Source: Marinomonas sargassi
GTDB taxonomy: Bacteria > Pseudomonadota > Gammaproteobacteria > Pseudomonadales > Marinomonadaceae
NCBI RefSeq assembly: GCF_025716875.1
Contig: NZ_JAOVZB010000003.1
Location: forward strand, 370,147-434,146
Length of the DNA: 64,000 nt
Reading direction: 5' to 3'
Shown here: one piece after another, positions 56,974 to 64,000 of the stretch
Position numbering within the stretch: position 1 is the stretch's first letter
How the letters are laid out: each line of letters begins with the position of its first letter
Notes under the pieces: generated by a model
Told to the model about the DNA's origin: nothing
Databases searched by the model: none
Seen by the model: the letters and a program-made list of their open reading frames with translations, nothing else
Program-made: the position numbers and the translations under genes

Positions 56974-56991
56974 CGAATATGCGATATTTCG
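56974..56991 (+). promoter_or_regulatory. Candidate ArsR operator
   Basis: An imperfect palindrome (cgaatat-gcg-atatttcg) lies about 65 bases before the arsR start and 19 bases before a TACAAT -10-like box (57010-57015). This is where an autoregulatory ArsR operator is expected. Confidence 0.5.
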
Positions 56992-57054
56992 TATGTTTTA
57001 TTAATGCGATACAATCCTACTATTGAAACTACACGACCAGTACAGAGAGAAAGC

Positions 57055-57399
57055 ATGAACCCTACTATTTTCTTCAAGGCATTAGCAGATGAAACTCGCC
57101 TTCGCTGCCTTCTACTCATTACCCATTCTGACGAACTCTGTGTGTGTGAACTTATGGCTGCGCTAGAAGAGGCTCAACCAAAAGTTTCTCGCCACCTAGC
57201 TCAACTGAGAAAAAGCGGCTTATTGGTTGACAGAAGACAAGGGCAATGGGTCTATTATCGCCTACACCCAGACCTACCTAGTTGGGCTAATACAACCCTA
57301 CAAGAAACACTGGAGGCTCAAATCAGTTGGCTAGAACAAAATCTGACTCAGCTTGAAAGAATGAAGAATAGGCCAGATAGACTAACGGCTTGCAACTAA
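57055..57399 (+). CDS. arsR: ArsR family arsenic-responsive repressor
   Basis: A 114-residue winged-helix repressor. The metal-binding ELCVCELMAAL motif in the recognition helix region is that of classical arsenite-binding ArsR, and QPKVSRHLAQLRKSGLLVDRRQGQWVYYRL is the DNA-binding part. ATG 57055 gives the usual N-terminus (MNPTIFFKALADETRLRCL); upstream in-frame starts would add an uncharacteristic extension. It is the first gene of the operon with gapdh and arsJ. Confidence 0.92.
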   Translation: MNPTIFFKALADETRLRCLLLITHSDELCVCELMAALEEAQPKVSRHLAQLRKSGLLVDRRQGQWVYYRLHPDLPSWANTTLQETLEAQISWLEQNLTQLERMKNRPDRLTACN

Positions 57400-57457
57400 C
57401 AACACACGATTACTTAGTATTCAAAACATTACTCAAAATTAAATAAAGGTTATAAAC

Positions 57458-58465
57458 ATGACAATCAAAGTAGGTATCAATGGATTTGGCCGTATGGGCA
57501 GACTCTCCTTCCGAGCAGCCTTCGACTGGGACGATATCGAATTCGTACAAATTAACGACTCAGCTGGCACACCTGAAACACTTGCCCATCTCGTAAACTT
57601 CGACTCAGTTCATGGTCGCTGGCACCACGAAGCAGTAGCAACTGAAAATACTATTCAAATCAATGACAAAATCATAAAATGCTCAAAAAATAAAAGCATT
57701 ACAGAAACTGATTGGTCCGAATGTGATGTTGTCATCGAAGCTACAGGTGTAATGAAAAGCAAAAAGCTATTACAAGCCTACCTTGATCAAGGCGTTAAAC
57801 GCGTTGTGGTAACAGCACCAGTAAAAGAAGAAGGTGTTCTTAATGTTGTAATGGGAGTCAACGATGAAGATTATGACCCATCAATTCACCCTATCGTGAC
57901 GGCTGCTTCCTGTACAACAAACTGCCTTGCCCCTGTTGTTAAGGTTCTTCAAGAAACCGTAGGTATAAAGCATGGCTCTATGACGACGATTCATGACATA
58001 ACCAACACACAAACCATCATCGACGCTCCTCACAAAGACCTTCGAAGAGCGCGATCTTGTGGTACAAGCCTTATTCCAACGACAACCGGCTCAGCAACTG
58101 CTATTACCCATATCTTCCCTGAATTAAAAGGCAAGTTAAATGGTCACGCAGTGCGTATTCCTCTCACTAATGCATCACTAACAGACTGTGTTTTTGAAAT
58201 GAACCGCGAAACCTCTGAGCAGGAAATCAATCAGATACTAAAAGGCGCCAGTCAAAACCAAATGAAGGATATTTTGGGGTACGAAGAGCGCCCTTTGGTC
58301 TCAATTGATTATAAAACGGACCCTCGCTCTAGCATTATCGATGCACCTAGCACCATGGTAATTAACGGCACTCAAGTAAAACTTTATGTCTGGTATGACA
58401 ATGAGTGGGGTTATGCAAACCGTACTGCAGAACTTATGCGTAAAGTTGGTCAACTTGATCTTTAA
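57458..58465 (+). CDS. ArsJ-associated glyceraldehyde-3-phosphate dehydrogenase
   Basis: A 335-residue NAD-dependent dehydrogenase with Rossmann motif [16 protein letters not shown] and catalytic Cys in [16 protein letters not shown]. In ars operons this paralogue makes 1-arseno-3-phosphoglycerate from arsenate and glyceraldehyde-3-phosphate, which ArsJ exports. It lies 58 bases after arsR and 34 before arsJ, the canonical order. Confidence 0.93.
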   Translation: MTIKVGINGFGRMGRLSFRAAFDWDDIEFVQINDSAGTPETLAHLVNFDSVHGRWHHEAVATENTIQINDKIIKCSKNKSITETDWSECDVVIEATGVMKSKKLLQAYLDQGVKRVVVTAPVKEEGVLNVVMGVNDEDYDPSIHPIVTAASCTTNCLAPVVKVLQETVGIKHGSMTTIHDITNTQTIIDAPHKDLRRARSCGTSLIPTTTGSATAITHIFPELKGKLNGHAVRIPLTNASLTDCVFEMNRETSEQEINQILKGASQNQMKDILGYEERPLVSIDYKTDPRSSIIDAPSTMVINGTQVKLYVWYDNEWGYANRTAELMRKVGQLDL

Positions 58466-58499
58466 TAGCACCATTAAAAAGTAACAATCAAGGTTCAAT

Positions 58500-59711
58500 A
58501 TGATTTCAACTCTACCTCAAAGCGTTCGTCAATATTTGATCGTAACCGCTAATTACTGGTGCTTCACTCTCACGGATGGCGCCTTGAGAATGCTCGTTGT
58601 TTTATACTTCCATGATTTAGGCTATAAGGCACTGGAAATCGCCCTACTATTTGTTTTCTATGAAGCTTTTGGGGTTGTCACAAATCTCATTGGGGGCTGG
58701 CTTGGAGCGAAGTGGGGGCTAAACCGTACTATGAACATTGGGCTAGGAATGCAAATTTTTGCCCTTGCGATGTTACTTGTGCCTGCGTCGTGGTTAACCA
58801 TTGTTTGGATGATGGCCGCACAAGCATTATCCGGCATAGCTAAAGATCTCAATAAGATGAGTGCAAAAAGCTCCATCAAGGTGCTGGTTCCCAAAGACAA
58901 GAGCGATACTCTATATCAATGGGTTGCCTTTCTCACTGGATCAAAAAACACTTTGAAAGGTGTCGGCTTCTTTCTTGGAGGAATTCTGCTTACTAGCATA
59001 GGCTTCCAAAATGCGATTTTAGTTATGGCGATAGCGCTTGGGGTAGTATGGATATTCAGCTTATGGAAACTGAAAGACGACTTAGGTAAAACCAAAAGCA
59101 AGCCGAAGTTTTCTGAAATTTTTTCCAAAAGCAAAGAGATAAACATCCTGTCTGCCGCAAGAATGTTTCTATTTGGTGCCCGTGACATTTGGTTTGTTGT
59201 TGCCCTACCTGTCTACCTGAGTGAGCACTTCAATTGGGATCATTGGACCGTGGGTAGTTTCCTCGCCTTTTGGGTAATTGGCTATGGTGTTGTTCAAGGC
59301 TTAGCGCCGAAAATAACAGGTAAAAATAGCGGCAAAGCTCCCAGTAACATTACTATCACATCATGGGTTGCCTTGTTAGCAATTACGCCAGCTCTGATGG
59401 CTCTTGGCTTACAAGAGAATGTCCATCCTCAACTAATACTAATTGGCGGTTTGATTTTATTTGGCGTGATTTTCGCTATAAATTCATCGCTACATAGTTA
59501 TCTAATAGTTCACTATGCTGATAGCGAAGGCGTGTCTATGGATGTAGGCTTTTATTACATGGCAAATGCTATGGGTCGACTAATAGGAACAGTATTATCT
59601 GGCTGGATATACCAAGAGTTCGGACTAGCAAGCTGTCTTTGGTTTTCCTTCTCTTTTCTATTAGCTGCCAGCTGCCTTTCAATCTTTTTAAAAAAGCACC
59701 CCGCATACTAA
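58500..59711 (+). CDS. arsJ: Organoarsenical efflux protein ArsJ
   Basis: A 403-residue MFS transporter with about 12 membrane segments. Typical ArsJ segments are LIVTANYWCFTLTDGALRMLV near the N-terminus and NKMSAKSSIKVLVP in the central loop. It exports 1-arseno-3-phosphoglycerate, which then decays outside to arsenate. No arsC, arsB or acr3 is present, so this operon deals with arsenate only by the GAPDH/ArsJ route. Confidence 0.93.
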   Translation: MISTLPQSVRQYLIVTANYWCFTLTDGALRMLVVLYFHDLGYKALEIALLFVFYEAFGVVTNLIGGWLGAKWGLNRTMNIGLGMQIFALAMLLVPASWLTIVWMMAAQALSGIAKDLNKMSAKSSIKVLVPKDKSDTLYQWVAFLTGSKNTLKGVGFFLGGILLTSIGFQNAILVMAIALGVVWIFSLWKLKDDLGKTKSKPKFSEIFSKSKEINILSAARMFLFGARDIWFVVALPVYLSEHFNWDHWTVGSFLAFWVIGYGVVQGLAPKITGKNSGKAPSNITITSWVALLAITPALMALGLQENVHPQLILIGGLILFGVIFAINSSLHSYLIVHYADSEGVSMDVGFYYMANAMGRLIGTVLSGWIYQEFGLASCLWFSFSFLLAASCLSIFLKKHPAY

Positions 59712-59719
59712 AGTTACTT

Positions 59720-59751
59720 CCCTGCATAAGTATTACTACTCTTATGCAGGG
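59720..59751. terminator. Hairpin between arsJ and the second adhesin
   Basis: An 11-bp perfect stem (ccctgcataag / cttatgcaggg, 10-base loop) fills the 48-base gap between converging genes. T-runs are poor on both sides. Confidence 0.6.
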
Positions 59752-59759
59752 CGCCTAAT

Positions 59760-62700
59760 TTAACCATCTATATAAATACTAAATTCTTGATCATTATAAA
59801 TAACATTGACTGTGTCATATGAGTCTACAGTACCATCTTGATTTGAATCGAAATCAGAGTTTTCTCCAAACACTGCAACCTCAGCACCATTTATCTCAAC
59901 ACTTTTATCTGTAACCGTAATAACATTTGTTAAAAATGCTTCTATCACAGCAGCATCTGCATCATCACTAGGGCTGCCATCTAAATCAGACAACAAAGCA
60001 GTTAGGTCCAACTTATCATCTTTGGCTGAAAAATCGGTAATAATATCTAACGTATCACTACCCTGAAGAACAAAAGTATCTTCTCCGTCCCCACCTGTCA
60101 TGGTGTCTATACTGCCATCATCTTGCTCATCAAACCCACCAGTTAAAATATCATTTCCAGCTCCACCAATGAGAATATCACCACCTTCACCACCAGTAAG
60201 CTCATCACTACCAGAATACCCATATAGAGTGTCCGACTCATCTGAAGACTCATAATCTTTGCCCTCAATAACATCGTCAGATGCTGTTCCTTCTGTTACG
60301 ACCGTCCCAGTATCTTTAGTGATCGAATCAGTTTTAGAACTAACAACACCATCAGCATCCGTAAAACTTACCGTCACAGATAGACTTCCATCCGCCAAAC
60401 TAGATACGTCCAAGTAAGTCTCGATATAGTAGGAATCACCATAATCCTCATCTATCACAGCATCAGAGGTAGAGATAGTTCCACCTTCGCTATCAGTTAT
60501 AGTTATTAGAAAAGACTGGGTACTACCAAGATAAAAAGCACCTACTGTTACATTATCAACTTCATCAGAGTTAATAATATTATCGCCACTATCATCAAAA
60601 ACAAACAAATCTATATCTGCATTAGTATTTGTATTAATTTGATAAGCCTCACTCGTTGAAGCGCTAAATTCGTTACCCGCATCATCTGTTCCGGTCACAG
60701 TAACGATAACTTGTGGTGGCGTTGATGTACTTGCAACAAGATCCGAGCCTAATACGTCAACAGTATAGGTGTATTGTCCATCATCGTTGGTTTCATTAGA
60801 AACTGTAGCAGTGCCAACAGCATTACCATCAACATAAACAATAATAGTGTCACCCGCCGTTGCGTCATTAAACACATAACCAGTTAAGGTGACATAAACA
60901 CCTTCAGCGGATTCTTCTGGACCGATGATGGAATCCGACGTAATACCATCGACATCAATTCCACCAACTGCACTCGTATCTATAGTATGAAAAGATGACC
61001 CTGTTGATTCAACAGTATTTCCAGCATCATCAGTGGAAGTCACCACGGCATCAAAATATGCATCCTCCTCTAAATCCGCACCATCAATATCAACTACCCA
61101 TTCACCACTTCCATCTACTGTAGTTGTATATGTTGTTCCGTTTATTACCAATGTGACGATATCACCTTCCACAATATCACCATCAATTGCTGTACCTGAA
61201 ACCTCTATGGTACTACTTGCTTCTGTTGCATTAACAATATCATCCACTGTAATCGCATTAACAGTCACCGTACCCGAATCAGCAGTAAGGTCTGCTTCTG
61301 GTGCCGTTTCACTTACTTCGTCAGAACTATTGCCAGCATCATCAGATAACGTAGCGACTAACGTGTCTCTCGGTGAAACTTCCAGTCCAATACCATTATC
61401 AATATCGTCTTGTGACAAAGTAACAGTAATCTCATCACTACCTTCTACAGTGTAAGTTAAAGTGTCACCTACTTCGGAGCCTGACACAGAGATCGTCGCA
61501 GTCACAGTCTCATCTTCACCAATCTCTTCTGCATTGTAGATGCTGTCATCACCCGTGCTCTCAAAAGTGATCTCTGGTGTCGCTATATCAAGGTCTACAG
61601 TATGAGTTGAGGTAATTATAGAGGTTACTGTATTACCTACATCATCTGTTGATGTTATCGTCACATCAAATTCAGTATCTGCAGCTAGATCTACCCCCGA
61701 AACAGACAGATTCCAATTACCACTGGATTTCACTTCCGATGTATACGTTGTTCCATTGATTTCAAGAGTGATTGTGTCACCTTCTGCTATATCTCCGCCG
61801 TAAGCACGGCCAAATATAGTAACGTTACCACCACTCTCATTTGCATTAATCACATCATCAGAGGTAATAACGTTTATTTTTACCGTGCCCGATTCTGCTA
61901 CGATATCAACTGTATGTGTAGAAGAGCCCGTTGTATTAACTGTGTTTCCAGCCTCATCACTTGACATCACAACAGCATCGAATGCGGTTTCAGCAGCAAG
62001 GTCTGAGCCCTGAACATCAACCGACCATTCGCCGTTTTCGTCAACTGTGGTTGTATAAGTCTCACCATTGATTTCTAATGTAACAAGATCACCGTCCGCA
62101 ATGTCACCACCCATTGCAGTGCCTGTCACTGTAACTGTACTAGCCGCTTCGCTAGCACTAATCACATCATCTTCTGTGATCGCATCCACTGTCACCGTGC
62201 CGGATTCTGCCGTTAAGTCCGCTTCAGCAGCTGTTTCAGTGACAGCTGAGGATATGTTCCCTGAAGAATCAGCAGTTAATGCTTTAAGAGATTCCCCCGG
62301 TACAACTTCCACTTCTACGCCATTATCTATGTCATCTTGAGTCAAAGTAACGGAGTTAAACCCGCCGTCAACAATATACGCTAACGTATCGCCTACTTCC
62401 GAACCTGTTACCGAGATCGTCGCTGTCACCGCACCATCTTCACCCACTTCTTCAGCATTGTAGACGCTATCATCGCCAGTGCTTTCGAAGCTAATAGAAG
62501 GCGTTGCAATAGACGTGTCTACTGTGTGCGTTGACGTCGCTGTGCTGTCGACTGTGTTGCCCGCCGCGTCTTCTGATGCCACGCTCACTTCGAACTCGGT
62601 GTCCGCTGCTAAATCCGCGCCATCTACGTCTACTGTCCAGTTTCCATCTGCATCGACTGTGGTTGTGTATGTGGTTCCGTTGATCGTCATGCTCACAACA

Positions 62701-64000
62701 TCGCCTTCTGCGATATCGCCACCTGTCGCTGTACCAGATACCGCGATCGTATCGCTGCTTTCTGCTGCGTTGATCACGTCATCAGAGGTGATGTCGCTCA
62801 CCGTCACTGTGCCCGCATCCGCTGAGCTGTCTACTGTGTGCGTTGACGTCGCTGTGCTGTCGACTGTGTTGCCCACCGCGTCTTCTGATGCCACGCTCAC
62901 TTCGAACTCGGTGTCCGCTGCTAAATCCGCGCCATCTACGTCTACTGTCCAGTTTCCATCTGCATCGACTGTGGTTGTGTATGTGGTTCCGTTGATCGTC
63001 ATGCTCACAACATCGCCTTCTGCGATATCGCCACCTGTCGCTGTACCAGATACCGCGATCGTATCGCTGCTTTCTGCTGCGTTGATCACGTCATCAGAGG
63101 TGATGTCGCTCACCGTCACTGTGCCCGCATCCGCTGAGCTGTCTACTGTGTGCGTTGACGTCGCTGTGCTGTCGACTGTGTTGCCCACCGCGTCTTCTGA
63201 TGCCACGCTCACTTCGAACTCGGTGTCCGCTGCTAAATCCGCGCCATCTACGTCTACTGTCCAGTTTCCATCTGCATCGACTGTGGTTGTGTATGTGGTT
63301 CCGTTGATCGTCATGCTCACAACATCGCCTTCTGCGATATCGCCACCTGTCGCTGTACCAGATACCGCGATCGTATCGCTGCTTTCTGCTGCGTTGATCA
63401 CGTCATCAGAGGTGATGTCGCTCACCGTCACTGTGCCCGCATCCGCTGAGCTGTCTACTGTGTGCGTTGACGTCGCTGTGCTGTCGACTGTGTTGCCCGC
63501 CGCGTCTTCTGATGCCACGCTCACTTCGAACTCGGTGTCCGCTGCTAAATCCGCGCCATCTACGTCTACTGTCCAGTTTCCATCTGCATCGACTGTGGTT
63601 GTGTATGTGGTTCCGTTGATCGTCATGCTCACAACATCGCCTTCTGCGATATCGCCACCTGTCGCTGTACCAGATACCGCGATCGTATCGCTGCTTTCTG
63701 CTGCGTTGATCACGTCATCTAATGTGATCGCATCTACCGCAATTTCACCAGCTGTGGCTGACACATCCACATTAATATCAGACACATCAATTGTTGTGGT
63801 TTCAGTTGCAGTATTCCCAGCTTCATCTGTCGATGTCACTGTCACTGTAATATCGGTACCAGATTCAATAGCCGCGATAACATCTTCACCGTCCACTTCT
63901 ACCGACCAGCTACCATTCTCATCTACTGTTGCTGTATAGGTTTGGCCATTGACTTCTACTTCAATGGTATTAGTTACACCTTCCTCAATCGTCACTGTAC
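59760..64000 (-). CDS. Second giant RTX adhesin, N-terminal part outside window
   Basis: The frame is open to the window edge, so more than 1410 C-terminal residues are seen and the start is missing. It is made of Ig-like domains of about 100 residues ([19 protein letters not shown] type) and domains closely related to those of the first adhesin. The C-terminus has RTX nonapeptides ([20 protein letters not shown]) and a type I secretion tail ending [12 protein letters not shown]. Four consecutive domains at 62521-63719 are almost identical at DNA level. The C-termini of the two adhesins align, so they probably use the same exporter. Confidence 0.9.
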   Translation of the reverse strand, partial: TVTIEEGVTNTIEVEVNGQTYTATVDENGSWSVEVDGEDVIAAIESGTDITVTVTSTDEAGNTATETTTIDVSDINVDVSATAGEIAVDAITLDDVINAAESSDTIAVSGTATGGDIAEGDVVSMTINGTTYTTTVDADGNWTVDVDGADLAADTEFEVSVASEDAAGNTVDSTATSTHTVDSSADAGTVTVSDITSDDVINAAESSDTIAVSGTATGGDIAEGDVVSMTINGTTYTTTVDADGNWTVDVDGADLAADTEFEVSVASEDAVGNTVDSTATSTHTVDSSADAGTVTVSDITSDDVINAAESSDTIAVSGTATGGDIAEGDVVSMTINGTTYTTTVDADGNWTVDVDGADLAADTEFEVSVASEDAVGNTVDSTATSTHTVDSSADAGTVTVSDITSDDVINAAESSDTIAVSGTATGGDIAEGDVVSMTINGTTYTTTVDADGNWTVDVDGADLAADTEFEVSVASEDAAGNTVDSTATSTHTVDTSIATPSISFESTGDDSVYNAEEVGEDGAVTATISVTGSEVGDTLAYIVDGGFNSVTLTQDDIDNGVEVEVVPGESLKALTADSSGNISSAVTETAAEADLTAESGTVTVDAITEDDVISASEAASTVTVTGTAMGGDIADGDLVTLEINGETYTTTVDENGEWSVDVQGSDLAAETAFDAVVMSSDEAGNTVNTTGSSTHTVDIVAESGTVKINVITSDDVINANESGGNVTIFGRAYGGDIAEGDTITLEINGTTYTSEVKSSGNWNLSVSGVDLAADTEFDVTITSTDDVGNTVTSIITSTHTVDLDIATPEITFESTGDDSIYNAEEIGEDETVTATISVSGSEVGDTLTYTVEGSDEITVTLSQDDIDNGIGLEVSPRDTLVATLSDDAGNSSDEVSETAPEADLTADSGTVTVNAITVDDIVNATEASSTIEVSGTAIDGDIVEGDIVTLVINGTTYTTTVDGSGEWVVDIDGADLEEDAYFDAVVTSTDDAGNTVESTGSSFHTIDTSAVGGIDVDGITSDSIIGPEESAEGVYVTLTGYVFNDATAGDTIIVYVDGNAVGTATVSNETNDDGQYTYTVDVLGSDLVASTSTPPQVIVTVTGTDDAGNEFSASTSEAYQINTNTNADIDLFVFDDSGDNIINSDEVDNVTVGAFYLGSTQSFLITITDSEGGTISTSDAVIDEDYGDSYYIETYLDVSSLADGSLSVTVSFTDADGVVSSKTDSITKDTGTVVTEGTASDDVIEGKDYESSDESDTLYGYSGSDELTGGEGGDILIGGAGNDILTGGFDEQDDGSIDTMTGGDGEDTFVLQGSDTLDIITDFSAKDDKLDLTALLSDLDGSPSDDADAAVIEAFLTNVITVTDKSVEINGAEVAVFGENSDFDSNQDGTVDSYDTVNVIYNDQEFSIYIDG
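62521..63719 (-). repeat. Four near-identical 312-bp tandem repeats in the second adhesin
   Basis: Units begin at 62521, 62833, 63145 and 63457. Each encodes 104 residues. The only change I find among the units is GCC/GTG-type (Ala or Val in SEDAAGNT versus SEDAVGNT), until the fourth diverges at 63720. The repeats look more GC-rich than the surrounding gene. Confidence 0.92.

Noticed and set aside
57458..58465. The housekeeping glycolytic GAPDH
   Set aside because: Its position between arsR and arsJ and its close spacing mark it as the arsenate-specific paralogue.
62479..63939. A long open frame (486 codons) on the plus strand opposite the second adhesin
   Set aside because: It is antisense to the repeats, consists of the same repeated Ser/Val/Ala-rich peptide, and has no ribosome site. 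The repeated template keeps the opposite frame open.

Overview
The window reads as one chromosomal segment of a marine gammaproteobacterium, most like Marinomonas or a related Oceanospirillales genus. This rests on the AT-leaning coding sequence, the ruvCAB-tolQRAB-pal-cpoB order, YaeQ, ArsJ, PxpABC, DUF1127 and giant RTX adhesin genes. It is an inference from family content, not a database match. I see no prophage, CRISPR array, plasmid origin or rRNA operon.

Layout. 1-9.8 kb: the 3' part of a chemoreceptor gene, a class II amidotransferase, a 2-oxoglutarate oxygenase next to a UvrD-type helicase, and a YnjBCD-type ABC importer. 9.8-14.0 kb: two paralogous membrane GGDEF-EAL proteins with near-identical EAL ends and degenerate GGDEF motifs. 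14.1-20.9 kb: a tRNA-queuosine mannosyltransferase homologue, a dienelactone hydrolase, YaeQ beside a tiny IS5-type element, a small ORF plus DUF1127 locus, a MATE exporter, YciH, and a degenerate GGDEF protein with a thioesterase. 21.1-24.7 kb: an accessory patch with a frameshifted LacI-like sensor, a pentapeptide-repeat protein, a zinc-ribbon protein whose 3' end carries a dnaX-like -1 slippery site, and a gene broken by one in-frame TGA. It ends at tRNA-Ser(GGA).

24.9-35.6 kb is core: nitroreductase, nadA, the Tol-Pal envelope complex, RuvABC and aspS, all on the minus strand. The usual partners ybgC and yebC are absent from this cluster. 35.8-41.4 kb holds a GreA/B-like gene and a six-gene operon: DUF1445 protein, PxpA, PxpB, PxpC, DUF4392 protein and a D-amino-acid aminotransferase. 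DUF1445 and DUF4392 are the two halves of the mammalian D-glutamate cyclase, so the operon reads as a route from D-amino acids through D-glutamate and 5-oxoproline to L-glutamate. This is the best candidate for an undescribed system.

41.4-42.6 kb is a tandem initiator tRNA array: three identical 121-bp units next to a strong promoter, then progressively decayed copies. 42.7-64 kb is dominated by two giant type I-secreted RTX adhesin genes on the minus strand. The first is complete, about 3850 residues, with a LapA-like retention module and PAAG cleavage motif. The second is cut by the window edge and carries four nearly identical 312-bp repeats. Between them lie a SulP transporter and an ArsR-GAPDH-ArsJ arsenate-resistance operon. 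The adhesins and several GGDEF/EAL proteins would fit a c-di-GMP-controlled attachment lifestyle, but LapD, LapG and the type I secretion genes are not in this window.
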